Below are positions 34,593 to 43,981 of a stretch of DNA of 64,000 nucleotides, one piece after another (the first letter of the stretch is position 1; each line of letters starts with the position of its first letter). The stretch covers positions 124,001 to 188,000 of the forward strand of contig CBDCER010000001.1 of assembly GCA_965215855.1 (NCBI GenBank). The letters are read 5' to 3'. The DNA is from J027 sp965215855. GTDB lineage: Bacteria; Chloroflexota; Anaerolineae; Aggregatilineales; J027. The position numbers were made by a program, and so were the translations under genes. The notes below the pieces were generated by a model. The model saw nothing but the letters and a program-made list of their open reading frames with translations. It was not told where the DNA came from and did not search any database.

Positions 34593-35640
34593 AGATTTTA
34601 TCGGAAATAGCCAAATAGCAACCGGCAGATACAATTTTCCCTTACCCATGACAGGATCAGGCAGCGAGGGGATAGTCAATCCGTAAATTATGAAGACCGC
34701 ACGCTGTCTCCATGACCAAATCTGCCAGGTCAGTTTTGATGTGGCGAAAGATATGCCGCACAATGGCAAAAGCTTTCACCCCACCAATACCATGTTCAAC
34801 GCAGATACGCTCACTGGAGAGTTCTGAATTGCGGGCTTTTTCCTCCGGTGTTAACTCGCGTCCTCTGGGCTTTTTCTTGGGTTGAAATGTCTGGGTACCC
34901 GCTGGCTCATAGCCTTGAAAACCGGTGTCTTTCCAGAGCTTGCTCCCGGGTGGAAATTGGAGGGCGTGTTCATCGGCGAGTTTCTTATCATGTTTCTTGC
35001 CTTCACTGGTCGGACTCAACCCTTTGATCTTGCGCGTGCGCTTGTCCATAATCACATTGTTCTTGACCGTATGGCGCTTCTTCTTACCACTATAGTGCTG
35101 GCGCTGGCGCTCAGGGTCTTTTGGGCGGCGAATTGGCCTTTCCGTCCCATCAATGGCGAACTCTAACCCCGGACACCTGGCTAATACCTCGGCGATTTCT
35201 TTGGCCTGACGCGCCGGGAGTTGCTGCTGATAACCCAATGCCGCATTGAGAATTGGTATCAACCGTTGTATCCATTCATTCGCTTGGGGTTGCCCCATGC
35301 CAAACAGATACCCTTGCAGCACTTGCACCGGATAGAACCGAAAGTACACCAGGATAAACATCAACTTATCTTCGATCGCTGGTATTGCCCCGCGCCGACC
35401 CCCACCTCGTTGCCGTTGCCGCTCGCCTTCGCGTTGCTGTTCGCGCTCTTCCAAATCCGCTTCATAGGCGGCTTCAAAATCGACCAGCAGCTTGGCGAAA
35501 GCTCGCGGCGTCAAGCCTGTGAAACTCCTGAATACTCCCGGTTTGCCTCTCAGTTCCTGGTAGTTTATCATCGTTGATCGTTGACCTATATGCTTTTTTC
35601 GATCTAGCTTACCTGTTTCTTTCTATTTCCGATAGAGTCT
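34593..35640 (-). mobile_element. IS5-superfamily insertion sequence, about 1,048 bp
   Basis: Ends AGATTTTATCGGAAATAG (34593-34610) and, inverted, AGACTCTATCGGAAATAG (35623-35640) match at 16 of 18 positions. Direct repeats GTT at 34590-34592 and 35641-35643 are a 3-bp target duplication. The single transposase is intact. It lies between paaD and the AraC gene, 9 bases after the AraC stop. The 3-bp duplication fits IS5-superfamily groups but is weak by itself. Confidence 0.8.
34657..35571 (-). CDS. IS5-superfamily transposase (DDE_Tnp_4 type)
   Basis: 304 residues. Catalytic residues are visible: D in FAIDGTERPI, D in LWKDTGFQGYEP, and E in ICVEHGIGGVKAF. The central segment RQHYSGKKKRHTVKNNVIMD is the family hallmark. 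The N-terminus has a helix-turn-helix region (LTPRAFAKLLVDFEAAY) and an Arg/Gln/Gly-rich patch at about 45-60. No frameshift is visible, so it may be active. Confidence 0.93.
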   Translation of the reverse strand: MINYQELRGKPGVFRSFTGLTPRAFAKLLVDFEAAYEADLEEREQQREGERQRQRGGGRRGAIPAIEDKLMFILVYFRFYPVQVLQGYLFGMGQPQANEWIQRLIPILNAALGYQQQLPARQAKEIAEVLARCPGLEFAIDGTERPIRRPKDPERQRQHYSGKKKRHTVKNNVIMDKRTRKIKGLSPTSEGKKHDKKLADEHALQFPPGSKLWKDTGFQGYEPAGTQTFQPKKKPRGRELTPEEKARNSELSSERICVEHGIGGVKAFAIVRHIFRHIKTDLADLVMETACGLHNLRIDYPLAA

Positions 35641-35649
35641 GTTGTACTT

Positions 35650-36447
35650 CTACTCAGTTGACCGTATTTCATGTCTAAACATGCTGGGTGATTTGCCAAC
35701 AAAAGCCTTGAAAGTCTGACTAAAAGAACTCATGCTGAGATAGCCGACCTGCAAGGAAACCTCCGTAACTGAAGCATCTGGCAAAGACAAGAGTTCCAAT
35801 GCCTTAATCACTCTAGCAGTGCGTAGATATGCTTGAAATGTCGTATCCATTTGATGACGAAACAACCTCATGAGCGTTCGAGATGACATACCAAATTCTC
35901 GACTCACATTGGACATTGTAAGGCTTCTGTCGAGATTGCTAAGTATATAGCTCGTGATATTCAGAAGTTGTTCATGTTCAGTAGTGGGTAAAACCAGGGC
36001 AATGGCATCACGACACCAATCCGCGATTAAATAGCAAAGGGCATTATAGAAAGCTTCCTCAATTTTAGTGACAGGATGTTCATAGTGCCATTGTTGCGTG
36101 TAAAGGATCATTTCTCGTGCCAATGGCGTTATCGGGAAGATCGTTAGGCGATCTGGAAACCCATACTTCTTTTTGCCTTGTCCAAGATAGAGGGTTCGTA
36201 GATGGAGTTGGGGTGACGAAGACGCCACCTTATGGATTAGGCCAGCAGGTATCCATGCTCCGTGTTTTGTAGGGAGGATGAACTGCTGTTCATTTGCGAA
36301 GAAATGAAGTACACCACTTTCTGCATAAAGTAGCTGATGGCGTGAATGTTGGTGTGTTTCAGTAATGAATTTACCAACGGGTACATGAATGGCGAAATTC
36401 TGTTTTTTTATGTCTTCAATTCCTAAGTGTAAGACGGGAGAAGACAT
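35650..36447 (-). CDS. AraC-family regulator with N-terminal cupin
   Basis: 265 residues. A cupin-like sensor at about 15-95 (FITETHQHSRHQLLYAESGVLHFF, WIPAGLIHKV) precedes the AraC double helix-turn-helix at about 165-262 (TMSNVSREFGMSSRTLMRLFRHQ and SVTEVSLQVGYLSMSSFSQTFKAFVGKSPSMFR). It is divergent from an MFS exporter 99 bases away and most likely controls it. AGTGT and ACACT at 36484-36488 and 36507-36511 are a possible binding pair. By eye the gene is more AT-rich than its neighbours. Confidence 0.9.
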   Translation of the reverse strand: MSSPVLHLGIEDIKKQNFAIHVPVGKFITETHQHSRHQLLYAESGVLHFFANEQQFILPTKHGAWIPAGLIHKVASSSPQLHLRTLYLGQGKKKYGFPDRLTIFPITPLAREMILYTQQWHYEHPVTKIEEAFYNALCYLIADWCRDAIALVLPTTEHEQLLNITSYILSNLDRSLTMSNVSREFGMSSRTLMRLFRHQMDTTFQAYLRTARVIKALELLSLPDASVTEVSLQVGYLSMSSFSQTFKAFVGKSPSMFRHEIRSTE

Positions 36448-36546
36448 TGTCGCTCCTGGACAAATAACTGTCGTTTTAGCGTTAGTGTGACATGTTAGAC
36501 GATATTACACTGAAGGGCGTAAAAATAACAGGAAGCGCCAATCCTG

Positions 36547-37722
36547 ATGAACTTGACCAGATACAGATCTCGGTTTGATAGCAAGGCAACACTCTTAGGG
36601 ACACTAACTGTTGGGCATGGAACGAATGATTTTTACAGTGTGTTGCTCCCTGTCCTATTGCCCGTCATCGCGCTAGACTTTGGGCTAACCTACACTCAAT
36701 TCGGGTTTATTCTTCTTATCACAACAATTTCATCAGGTTTCTTACAACCTCTATTTGGATTTATCGCTGATCGTCATGGCATTCAGAAGCAAGTTGTGCT
36801 TATGGGATTTGTCATGTTTGCTCTAGGGTTAACTGGCTTCAGCATCGCCTCAACTTTTCTGGCCTTGATCGTGTCTAGCTTTATCTACGGTTTTGGAGAA
36901 ACGACATTTCATGCCCAGTCTACAAGTTATATCACCTCAACTTTTGCTGAGAATAAGGGCAAAGCTATGGGCATTCACGGCTTAGGTGGCTCAGTGGGTA
37001 ATTTCCTCGCACCTGTAAGTGCCGCGTTCCTTGTCACCGCATTTGAGTGGCGATTTGCCGCGATCATGCTGGCAGTGCCAGCCCTTGCTTTAATCGCAAT
37101 ATTATCCGCCAGTTTGAAGAACAGAAAAAAAAGTAACCACTTATCATTCGCAAGCGGCTTGACACGTGAGATTTTTGTCTTAGGCATAAATTTTGGTCTG
37201 ATTATTATGCTCTACAAGGGTTTCCTGGCATTTCTGCCAACATGGTTACTTGAGAACGGCGAGGCCTTAACTTCAGCCGGGGCAATTACATCGCTTATGC
37301 TGATCATAGGCATACTTGCACAGCCTATTGGGGGTATGGTTTTTGATAAGTATGGCGGACGGGTTGTTTTCATCGTCAGCCCTATCATCGCAGGCATTGC
37401 ATTACTGTTGATGACAGGGATCAACGGGTGGCTGGTCATTCCTATGATTGTTATTATTGGGGCCTCAATTACGATGACTTTTCCAGTTGCGCTGGCTATG
37501 GCAAGCTCTTTGACAAGTGGGGGTGAAGCTGGAATGAGTGTCGGTGTTGTCTTTGGTATCAGTTCTACAATGTCGGCTTTCACTCCTCTTGTGACAGGGC
37601 TTCTTGCGGATCAGTTTGGATTGGAAATAGCCTTTCAACTACTTGTTCTCTTGCCGATATTGACGGTAGTCATGGGTATTGCCATCCTCCCAAACAGAAA
37701 ATACACGACAAAGCAGTCATAA
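36547..37722 (+). CDS. MFS transporter, fosmidomycin-resistance (Fsr)-like
   Basis: 391 residues with about 12 membrane helices. The start LLGTLTVGHGTNDFYSVLLPVLLP matches the Fsr-like subgroup (key VGHGTNDFYSVLLP). The MFS motif A-like loop GFIADRHGIQKQ sits between helices 2 and 3, and GMVFDKYGGR between 8 and 9. It is likely a drug or metabolite exporter in the inner membrane. The divergent AraC regulator suggests induction by substrate. Base composition looks lower in G+C than neighbouring genes, and an IS lies on the AraC side, so transfer is plausible. Confidence 0.88.
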   Translation: MNLTRYRSRFDSKATLLGTLTVGHGTNDFYSVLLPVLLPVIALDFGLTYTQFGFILLITTISSGFLQPLFGFIADRHGIQKQVVLMGFVMFALGLTGFSIASTFLALIVSSFIYGFGETTFHAQSTSYITSTFAENKGKAMGIHGLGGSVGNFLAPVSAAFLVTAFEWRFAAIMLAVPALALIAILSASLKNRKKSNHLSFASGLTREIFVLGINFGLIIMLYKGFLAFLPTWLLENGEALTSAGAITSLMLIIGILAQPIGGMVFDKYGGRVVFIVSPIIAGIALLLMTGINGWLVIPMIVIIGASITMTFPVALAMASSLTSGGEAGMSVGVVFGISSTMSAFTPLVTGLLADQFGLEIAFQLLVLLPILTVVMGIAILPNRKYTTKQS

Positions 37723-37812
37723 TCCTATCAAGAACTGTATGACTGCTCAACGTAACGGATTTTTCAACAGGCTGGACCGTTTTTCTTGCGATAAGCTTGG
37801 GGGAACTCATCC

Positions 37813-39030
37813 TTATCCAAAACCCAGGCCAGCCATCAGCTTTCTGCCGAATTCGATATCGGCTTCAATCACCAAATCGCTGGCGTTGTGAAAAACCATG
37901 AAATCACGCATGGCGGTTGCGACGTCGGCGATTGTTCCTTCATCGGGGTCGATGCCGGGTTCCAGATGCAAGGCTTTCAGGCGTAGTGTGCCGGTTTTGC
38001 GTTCCAGTTTGGGATCGAAGCGCCCGATGAGACGGTCATGGTGCAGGATGGGCAGGCAGAAATAGCCCCATTTGCGCTGGGGAGAGGGTTTGTAGGCTTC
38101 GAGGGTCTGCTCGAAATTCCAGAATTGCTGGTCGCGTTTGCTGGCCCAGAACAGGCTATCGAAGGGGCTGAGGAAGGTGGTGTGGACCGCCTGGATTGCG
38201 CCGTCCGCGATTTGTCCGAGCAGGGAGAGATTGTCGCGGTGGATGACTAAATCAGCGGTGGTTCCGTCGGCCAATTCGCCCTGAATTTCGATGAATGTCC
38301 CATCTTTTATCAAGCCTTCAATCAGTGGGCGGGCGGTGCCACGCTTGATATAGGTGTAGTCGGCGACCTGCATGGGCTGACAGACACCCAATGCCAATGC
38401 TGAACGCTCCAGAAAGTGCAGGTACATTTCTTCGTCGGTGGGTTGGGTGGTATCAACCCAATCGGGCAGCACGCGCTCGGTCAGGTTATAGATACGCTGG
38501 AAGTTGACGCGGTCTGCAATCATCAATTGACCCTGATCGTAGAGGTATTCCAGCGCCCGTTTGGATGGCTTCCAGCCCCACCAACTGCTGCCTTTGTGCC
38601 CATCGTCTTTGAAATCGGCACTTCGCAACGCGCCCTCGTCTTGGATGCGCTGATAGGTGGCTTCTATTATTTGGGCACTGAACTCCTCGCGCAGGAAACG
38701 GGCCTGGGAGCCGCGTGTGATCTCCCGTTTCATGAAGGGAATCCGGTAGCGATAATCGGCCAGTGGGATGATGCTGGCGGCATGGAGCCAGTATTCAAAG
38801 AGTTGACGATTTTCGCCGTAAATCAGTGCATCGAATTCGGCAGTGTCATATTGTCCCAGGCGGCTCCAAAGTGTGAGATATTGGCTGCGTTGAACCATTT
38901 GCAGCGTGTCGATCTGGACGCAAAGAATCTGGTGAATGGTGTCGTAGATAGATGAATTGGCGGTGGGGTCGGTCAGGCATTGGGTATGTAGGGCCAGGGT
39001 GCGGAGGGTTTTCAGGGAATAGGTGGTCAT
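37813..39030 (-). CDS. YcaQ/AlkZ-like DNA glycosylase (HTH_42 family)
   Basis: 405 residues from the ATG at 39030; the longer start adds a non-conserved tail. Winged-helix domains typical of the HTH_42 (DUF1006) family are present. The catalytic-type motif Q39-I-D41 in LCVQIDTLQM matches the QxD motif of YcaQ. The R-x-YWxHAASIIP stretch (FEYWLHAASIIPLADYRYR) and ALEYLYDQGQLMI are family hallmarks. YcaQ/AlkZ enzymes excise crosslinked or alkylated bases. It is divergent from the kinase-LuxR gene and stands alone. Confidence 0.88.
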   Translation of the reverse strand: MTTYSLKTLRTLALHTQCLTDPTANSSIYDTIHQILCVQIDTLQMVQRSQYLTLWSRLGQYDTAEFDALIYGENRQLFEYWLHAASIIPLADYRYRIPFMKREITRGSQARFLREEFSAQIIEATYQRIQDEGALRSADFKDDGHKGSSWWGWKPSKRALEYLYDQGQLMIADRVNFQRIYNLTERVLPDWVDTTQPTDEEMYLHFLERSALALGVCQPMQVADYTYIKRGTARPLIEGLIKDGTFIEIQGELADGTTADLVIHRDNLSLLGQIADGAIQAVHTTFLSPFDSLFWASKRDQQFWNFEQTLEAYKPSPQRKWGYFCLPILHHDRLIGRFDPKLERKTGTLRLKALHLEPGIDPDEGTIADVATAMRDFMVFHNASDLVIEADIEFGRKLMAGLGFG

Positions 39031-39178
39031 GGCGCGAGTTCCTGTCTGTAGTATAATTGGCTTGAGTATAAGAACGAATGTTCTGATTGTCAAGCGATTC
39101 GGCAAATCGTTTTTCGGTTGGCAGTCTGTATTTATGACTCGTATACTACAGGCAGTTCAGTAGTCCAATGGGGGAGTT

Positions 39179-40885
39179 ATGTCTACCGATGAATTCCGGC
39201 CTGATGAGCCACCCGCATTGCTCAAAGCCCGTTATCATTTGCAGGAGCAAATCGGCAAGGGGGCGATGGCAGTTGTTTATCGTGCCCATGATGAAGCATT
39301 GGCACGGGATGTAGCGATCAAATTCCTGGCTCCGCATCGCCTGTTTGATGAGACTTCCAGCCAGCGATTTTTGCGTGAAGCGCGTGCCGTCGCTCGGCTT
39401 TCGCACCCCAACATCATGTCCATTTTCGATACCGGACGCCAGGATCACTGGCATTATTTGGTGCTGGAATATATTGACGGCCAGGAACTCTATGTGGCAT
39501 TGGTGGAGCAGGGCGGATCAATGGCGCTGGAAGGTGTCTTGCGGCTCTTCCGGGAAATCCTGGAGGGGCTGGCCTATGCTCACCAACAGGGGGTCATCCA
39601 CCGCGATATCAAAACGCGCAATATCATGTTGACCGCAGATGGGCATGTCAAGCTGACGGATTTTGGCCTGGCATCTGTGCAGGGCGATGTGCAGTTGACG
39701 CAGGACGGCATCTTGATGGGCACGCTGCTGTATATGGCCCCGGAATTGCTGATGGGGAAAGCGGCGGACGAGGCGGCGGATTTGTATGCGGCGGGCGCGG
39801 TATGTTATGAGATGCTGGCTGGCAACCCACCGTATGAGGGGCAGACTCCAACGGCGCTGATTACCCAGATTCTAAATTTTCCATTGCCGTCTATTCGATC
39901 TGTCAATACGACTGTGCCCGTTGTATTGGAGAAACTCATCTCGCGCTTGCTGGCGAAACGCCCGGCGGAACGCTTCCAGACGGCTGAGGAAGTGTTGATG
40001 GAATTGCGGGGGATTGAAGCATCGCTGGAACGTCCTACGGAAATTCAGGCAATTGTGCCGGAAGCACGCCTGGCGATGGGTGGTGATAGTCTGGCGGCGA
40101 TTGAGGGAGAGCGGCGACGATTGGCAACGGTGATTGAAGGCACAGTTATCGAGTCGCTGAATTTGTTGTTGGCACAGGCCAGTCTCTATGAACAGAGCAT
40201 GGCGGCCAATCCCCAGGCGCGGACGGCGGCATCAGTCCTGGCATCGCTGGCGCGGCAGACGTTGCAACATGCGCATGATCTGGCGGATAATCTGCATCCA
40301 TTGGTGTTGGAGACGTTGGGGCTGGTGGCGGCATTGGAATCGCTGGCCGATCAGGTGCGGCGCAGTTATGGAATGCAGGTGCGGGTGCAAGTTGATGGTT
40401 TGCATGAGCGGCTTCCGGCGCAAATTGAGTTGGCACTGTATCGGGCGGCGCAGGATGCGTTGGATCGGGCGGCGCGTCATGCGCGTGCGTCGCAGATTGT
40501 GGTGACACTGGCGTATGAGGAGCCACAGTTGAATTTGCGATTGGCCGATAATGGCGCGATTACGACGGGGTTGGATATGCTGCGGTTGGCACGCCAGCGG
40601 ATTGAGGGATTGGGAGGGCAATTGGCGACGACGTTGCAGCCCGATGGCGGTCTGGTGATTGACATTAGTCTGCAATTGACCCCACCCATAAATCTGACGC
40701 CGCGTGAGAGTGAGGTGTTGGCGTTGTTGGTGGAGGGTATGACCAGCAAGGCGATTGCTCATGAACTCGGCATCAGCCCGCGTACAGTGAATTATCACCT
40801 GGACAATATGTATGCGAAGTTGGGTGTCAATTCACGGACAGAAGCAGTGGTGTTGGCGATGCGGTATGGGCTGGTGGGGAATTAA
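39179..40885 (+). CDS. Ser/Thr kinase-pseudo histidine kinase-LuxR HTH fusion
   Basis: 568 residues, cytosolic. Kinase at 18-285: GKGAMA loop, K48, HRDIKTRN with D143, DFG with D161. At 311-500 there is a NarX/DegS-type histidine-kinase module: ERRRLATVIEGTVIESLN aligns with the usual ERxRIARELHD dimerisation helix, but the His is absent; LADNLHPLVLETLGLVAAL is the conserved second helix; ALYRAAQDALDRAARHA is the N box with the Asn replaced by Arg; ADNG remains. So the module looks catalytically dead. A LuxR-type HTH ends the protein at 505-565 (LTPRESEVLALLVEGMTSKAIAHELG). It could be a one-chain regulator in which kinase activity controls DNA binding. Confidence 0.9.
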   Translation: MSTDEFRPDEPPALLKARYHLQEQIGKGAMAVVYRAHDEALARDVAIKFLAPHRLFDETSSQRFLREARAVARLSHPNIMSIFDTGRQDHWHYLVLEYIDGQELYVALVEQGGSMALEGVLRLFREILEGLAYAHQQGVIHRDIKTRNIMLTADGHVKLTDFGLASVQGDVQLTQDGILMGTLLYMAPELLMGKAADEAADLYAAGAVCYEMLAGNPPYEGQTPTALITQILNFPLPSIRSVNTTVPVVLEKLISRLLAKRPAERFQTAEEVLMELRGIEASLERPTEIQAIVPEARLAMGGDSLAAIEGERRRLATVIEGTVIESLNLLLAQASLYEQSMAANPQARTAASVLASLARQTLQHAHDLADNLHPLVLETLGLVAALESLADQVRRSYGMQVRVQVDGLHERLPAQIELALYRAAQDALDRAARHARASQIVVTLAYEEPQLNLRLADNGAITTGLDMLRLARQRIEGLGGQLATTLQPDGGLVIDISLQLTPPINLTPRESEVLALLVEGMTSKAIAHELGISPRTVNYHLDNMYAKLGVNSRTEAVVLAMRYGLVGN

Positions 40886-40942
40886 TGTGACTCGGCTCCC
40901 CTGCCAATCTGAGGCAAGAGAGCCTGTGTATTCTGCGGTTTA

Positions 40943-42115
40943 CTATGTGCGGGGACGGCGTGCCCAGGCGGGCAGGTCAGTGCGATAGTTGCCGCTGCTG
41001 TAGACATAGACCCAGGCTGCACCGTCGCTCTGCGCGTCAGCACTCCATTGGTAGAGCCACCACGAGTCCATGATCGACAGGTTGACGCAGCCGTGTGATT
41101 GACGATAGCCGAAACCGTCATGCCAGTATGTGCCATGCAGGGCGATGTCGTTGTCGAAATACATGACCCAGGGCACGTTCTCGATGAAGTAGAAATCGGG
41201 CTGGCCGCTGGCTCCTGTCATGGGTGTTGACGTGGCGCGGATATAGACTTCAAACAGCCCCTCATTGGTAGACCATTGGGGCAAGCCACTGGAAATCAGG
41301 GTGGCGAAGACCATACGGTCCCCTTCGTAGGCAGTAGCGGTTTGCTCGAATAGATCAATGGCTACCCAATAATCGGCGGGGCTAACGCCTTCGGGACGCT
41401 CGACAGCTTTGAGGCGAGCCACACGGGTTTGCTGGAGCCATTGGCCGGGCGCGACCAGATACCATTCCCAACCGTCTACAATTTCCGTGCCGTAGATCGT
41501 CATGAGCGTGTATTGTCGGATGCGCGGCAAGTCAGGGTTTTCGGGGCCGCCAGGGAAGCTGCTGGCGCGGGCGGCGGCAACCATCCAGGCATAATTGCGC
41601 GTCAGTGGGCCGTTGATTTCAACGCCAGCTAGCTCAGATACATCAGCGTCCTCAATGTTTTCGCTGCGAACCCAATGGCCGTTGCTCATCTGTACCCAGC
41701 CATCAATGACTTGGCGAATGGAGACGTAATTGTAGCCCTGGTCAATATGACCGACGATGTTACCGTTGGGGGCGTCGTAGAAATCGACGCTACCGACGAT
41801 ACGGCGAAAGCGACGTTGGTAGAGAATGTCATCGCGGATTTCCACTGGTTGCACTTCAGGGGTCGGATAGCGTTGCATGGCGGCGTGGGCGGCCCGCATC
41901 TCCAGGGCACTCATGCCGGGAGCAGTTAGGCAGTCGGGTGCTTCGACTTCCTGACCGGTTTCGAGGGCCAGCAACGATTGGGCAACCAACGCATCGCAGT
42001 CCTCATCGGCTTCGTCGCCGGGGTAGGCCAGCGCGTTTTCAGACTGTGGGATGTGGGGAATAGTGAATACACTTATCAGCAATGTCAGCAGCAATAGTTT
42101 CCTGAACACAACCAA
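40943..42115 (-). CDS. Secreted L,D-transpeptidase (YkuD)
   Basis: 390 residues with a signal peptide to about 30. An SH3b-like domain lies at about 105-155 (VDFYDAPNGNIVGHI). The YkuD domain is at about 250-375 with H327 in ALHGTYWHDGFG, and H341 and C343 in SHGCVNLS. L,D-transpeptidases make 3-3 peptidoglycan crosslinks or attach proteins to the wall; here the fold is extracytoplasmic. It neighbours the SH3b and LCP genes, consistent with an envelope cluster. A GGCTC/GAGCC hairpin lies between its end and the kinase stop. Confidence 0.93.
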   Translation of the reverse strand: MVVFRKLLLLTLLISVFTIPHIPQSENALAYPGDEADEDCDALVAQSLLALETGQEVEAPDCLTAPGMSALEMRAAHAAMQRYPTPEVQPVEIRDDILYQRRFRRIVGSVDFYDAPNGNIVGHIDQGYNYVSIRQVIDGWVQMSNGHWVRSENIEDADVSELAGVEINGPLTRNYAWMVAAARASSFPGGPENPDLPRIRQYTLMTIYGTEIVDGWEWYLVAPGQWLQQTRVARLKAVERPEGVSPADYWVAIDLFEQTATAYEGDRMVFATLISSGLPQWSTNEGLFEVYIRATSTPMTGASGQPDFYFIENVPWVMYFDNDIALHGTYWHDGFGYRQSHGCVNLSIMDSWWLYQWSADAQSDGAAWVYVYSSGNYRTDLPAWARRPRT

Positions 42116-42260
42116 CTAACTCCAATAGATCAATGACAATAGAGTTGCAAGCATAATGGATAAAATATGGATGCGTAAAGGGGCTATTATCCTACGTTTT
42201 TCGGGCGGGGATTTAACAGCAAGAGTAGAGGTTGTCCACTCCTGCTGCCGTTTCTGAGCA

Positions 42261-43772
42261 TTATTGGATCAACGGAACCACGTCGTAGTCGCCCCGGAAA
42301 TAGATATTGCCAGATTGTATCCAGACGAGACCGAGTGGGGTATCGAGTTGGTACATCGTCCAGTCGGCGTTGCGTCCGGTGATGACGTATTCGGTGTTGA
42401 TGGGCAGAAACCCAACCTCTCCGGTTATGTTGGCGCTGCTATAGACCGGAACCGTGCGGCGTGTAACGGCGGTGGCGGGTGCGATGGGGCCGACGGGTTG
42501 GGTGGCGATGGGCACGAGGTTGACATCGCCCCTGAACAAGATGTAGCGAGTGCGAACCCAACCGACACCCCAATCGCCTTCGACGCGCCACCAGACGCCA
42601 TCGGGACTGACACCGGTGACAGGGAGAACATCGCCGCCAGCGACGGTGGCGAGGATGGTATATTGTGCGCCGGGGCCGCTGCGAACGTTGAGGCGATAGG
42701 CATTGATCACCACATGATTGAAAATGCGAGGTGTGTCGTCAACGACAGGTATAGCGGCCATGTTGCCATTGAGTGTGATGCCGCTGAAGACCATCCAGAC
42801 TTGGTTTGCACCGGCCAGCACCTTCAGCCATAGACCATCGGAGCTGCGACCTAGCACGCCGACTTCCGTGCCTCGTCCGCCATCCAGCATCACGACGCCG
42901 AAACTAGGCGTGGCATAGAACAATTTGCGGTCGATAATGACGGTGGCGGTGGCGTGTGCTAGGCCATCGGCAGCCGGACCAGCGGTGGTGTCGCCAGTAC
43001 GTAGTGGGATGTTGCTGGCAGCTCCAGCGATGCTGACGTTCCCGACGCTGATCCAGCCCAAACCTGCGCCTTGGACAGCAACCATCCAGCGGGTATTGTC
43101 AGCGTTGCGCCCGACGATAGGTGTTGTCGTTCCAGCGGGCAGTGTGGCGAAGACCTGTCCAGCCTCGCTGTAAACTGGCTGGTCGCTGTGGAGTTGGACG
43201 GTGGGGCCGCCAAAGCCAGGACCGGGGTCCCTGATGTATGGAATGCCTTCTAATGAGCCACGCCGGACGATAGTCCCTGTGTTGACAAAGCCGACGATTG
43301 CGCCGAAGGTGACCTGGAACCATGCGCCGTCACCTGTTTGGCCGATGATCTCTGCCGAACTGCCGCTGGGGATGATGGCAACCACGAATGAGTTGGCGTT
43401 GGGATTGGTATAGACTTTGGCAGGGCCATAGGCAGCGACGGCCAGCGTTGGACTGGTGATGGTTATGCCTGCGGGATCAGAAGTGATGGGGATACTATTC
43501 CGGTCACCACGAAAAACAGTGATACGCGTGCTGATCCAGCCTGTACCAAAGGCAGAATCGACGCGCCACCAGCCGGTTCCGCTGCGCCCGGAGACATTTA
43601 AGACTGTGCCACCCTGGACGACGCCAAGGACACTGGTGGCGGTGGAGGGGCCACTCCGTATATTGGCTTCGCCGCTGATGACCGTGACGGTATTGCTCTC
43701 CTGTGCGTAAACGGGGAGAGCTGCTAAAACGATTAATAAGAAGATGAAAAGCCCTTGAAGTATGCGTTTCAT
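42261..43772 (-). CDS. Secreted multi-SH3b repeat protein
   Basis: 503 residues from the ATG at 43772, selected because AAAGGA precedes it and the signal peptide (to about residue 23) starts there. It contains about six SH3b-like repeats. Each follows the pattern of an IRSGP or VYS/VYT segment, then WWRV or WMVAV, then GWI/GWVRT, then GNIxxRG/FRGD, ending in IPxxx. Examples are NIRSGPSTATSVLG, KVYTNPNANSFVV and LNVRSGPGAQYTILA. No enzymatic domain is visible, so it probably binds wall glycans or acts as a scaffold. Confidence 0.87.
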   Translation of the reverse strand: MKRILQGLFIFLLIVLAALPVYAQESNTVTVISGEANIRSGPSTATSVLGVVQGGTVLNVSGRSGTGWWRVDSAFGTGWISTRITVFRGDRNSIPITSDPAGITITSPTLAVAAYGPAKVYTNPNANSFVVAIIPSGSSAEIIGQTGDGAWFQVTFGAIVGFVNTGTIVRRGSLEGIPYIRDPGPGFGGPTVQLHSDQPVYSEAGQVFATLPAGTTTPIVGRNADNTRWMVAVQGAGLGWISVGNVSIAGAASNIPLRTGDTTAGPAADGLAHATATVIIDRKLFYATPSFGVVMLDGGRGTEVGVLGRSSDGLWLKVLAGANQVWMVFSGITLNGNMAAIPVVDDTPRIFNHVVINAYRLNVRSGPGAQYTILATVAGGDVLPVTGVSPDGVWWRVEGDWGVGWVRTRYILFRGDVNLVPIATQPVGPIAPATAVTRRTVPVYSSANITGEVGFLPINTEYVITGRNADWTMYQLDTPLGLVWIQSGNIYFRGDYDVVPLIQ

Positions 43773-43981
43773 TGAAAATTTCCTTTGGGCTGTCTGATGC
43801 AATTTTCATTAAGTATACGTCAGGCGCAGATAACCGCCAACAGGCCGATTAGGTTTGTTGGTTCAGGTTAGAGTCGGGAGAGCGTCGGTCTATCGACCCT
43901 GGTGCAATGCCAGAACATCGCTATACTGGTTCCGGTTTTTCTATATAAGAATCAAGCTATATTGATGTGAGGATTATTTTT

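Noticed and set aside
40894..40924. GGCTC/GAGCC hairpin between convergent kinase-LuxR and transpeptidase genes
   Set aside because: A short interrupted stem without a T run; too weak to list as a terminator on its own.
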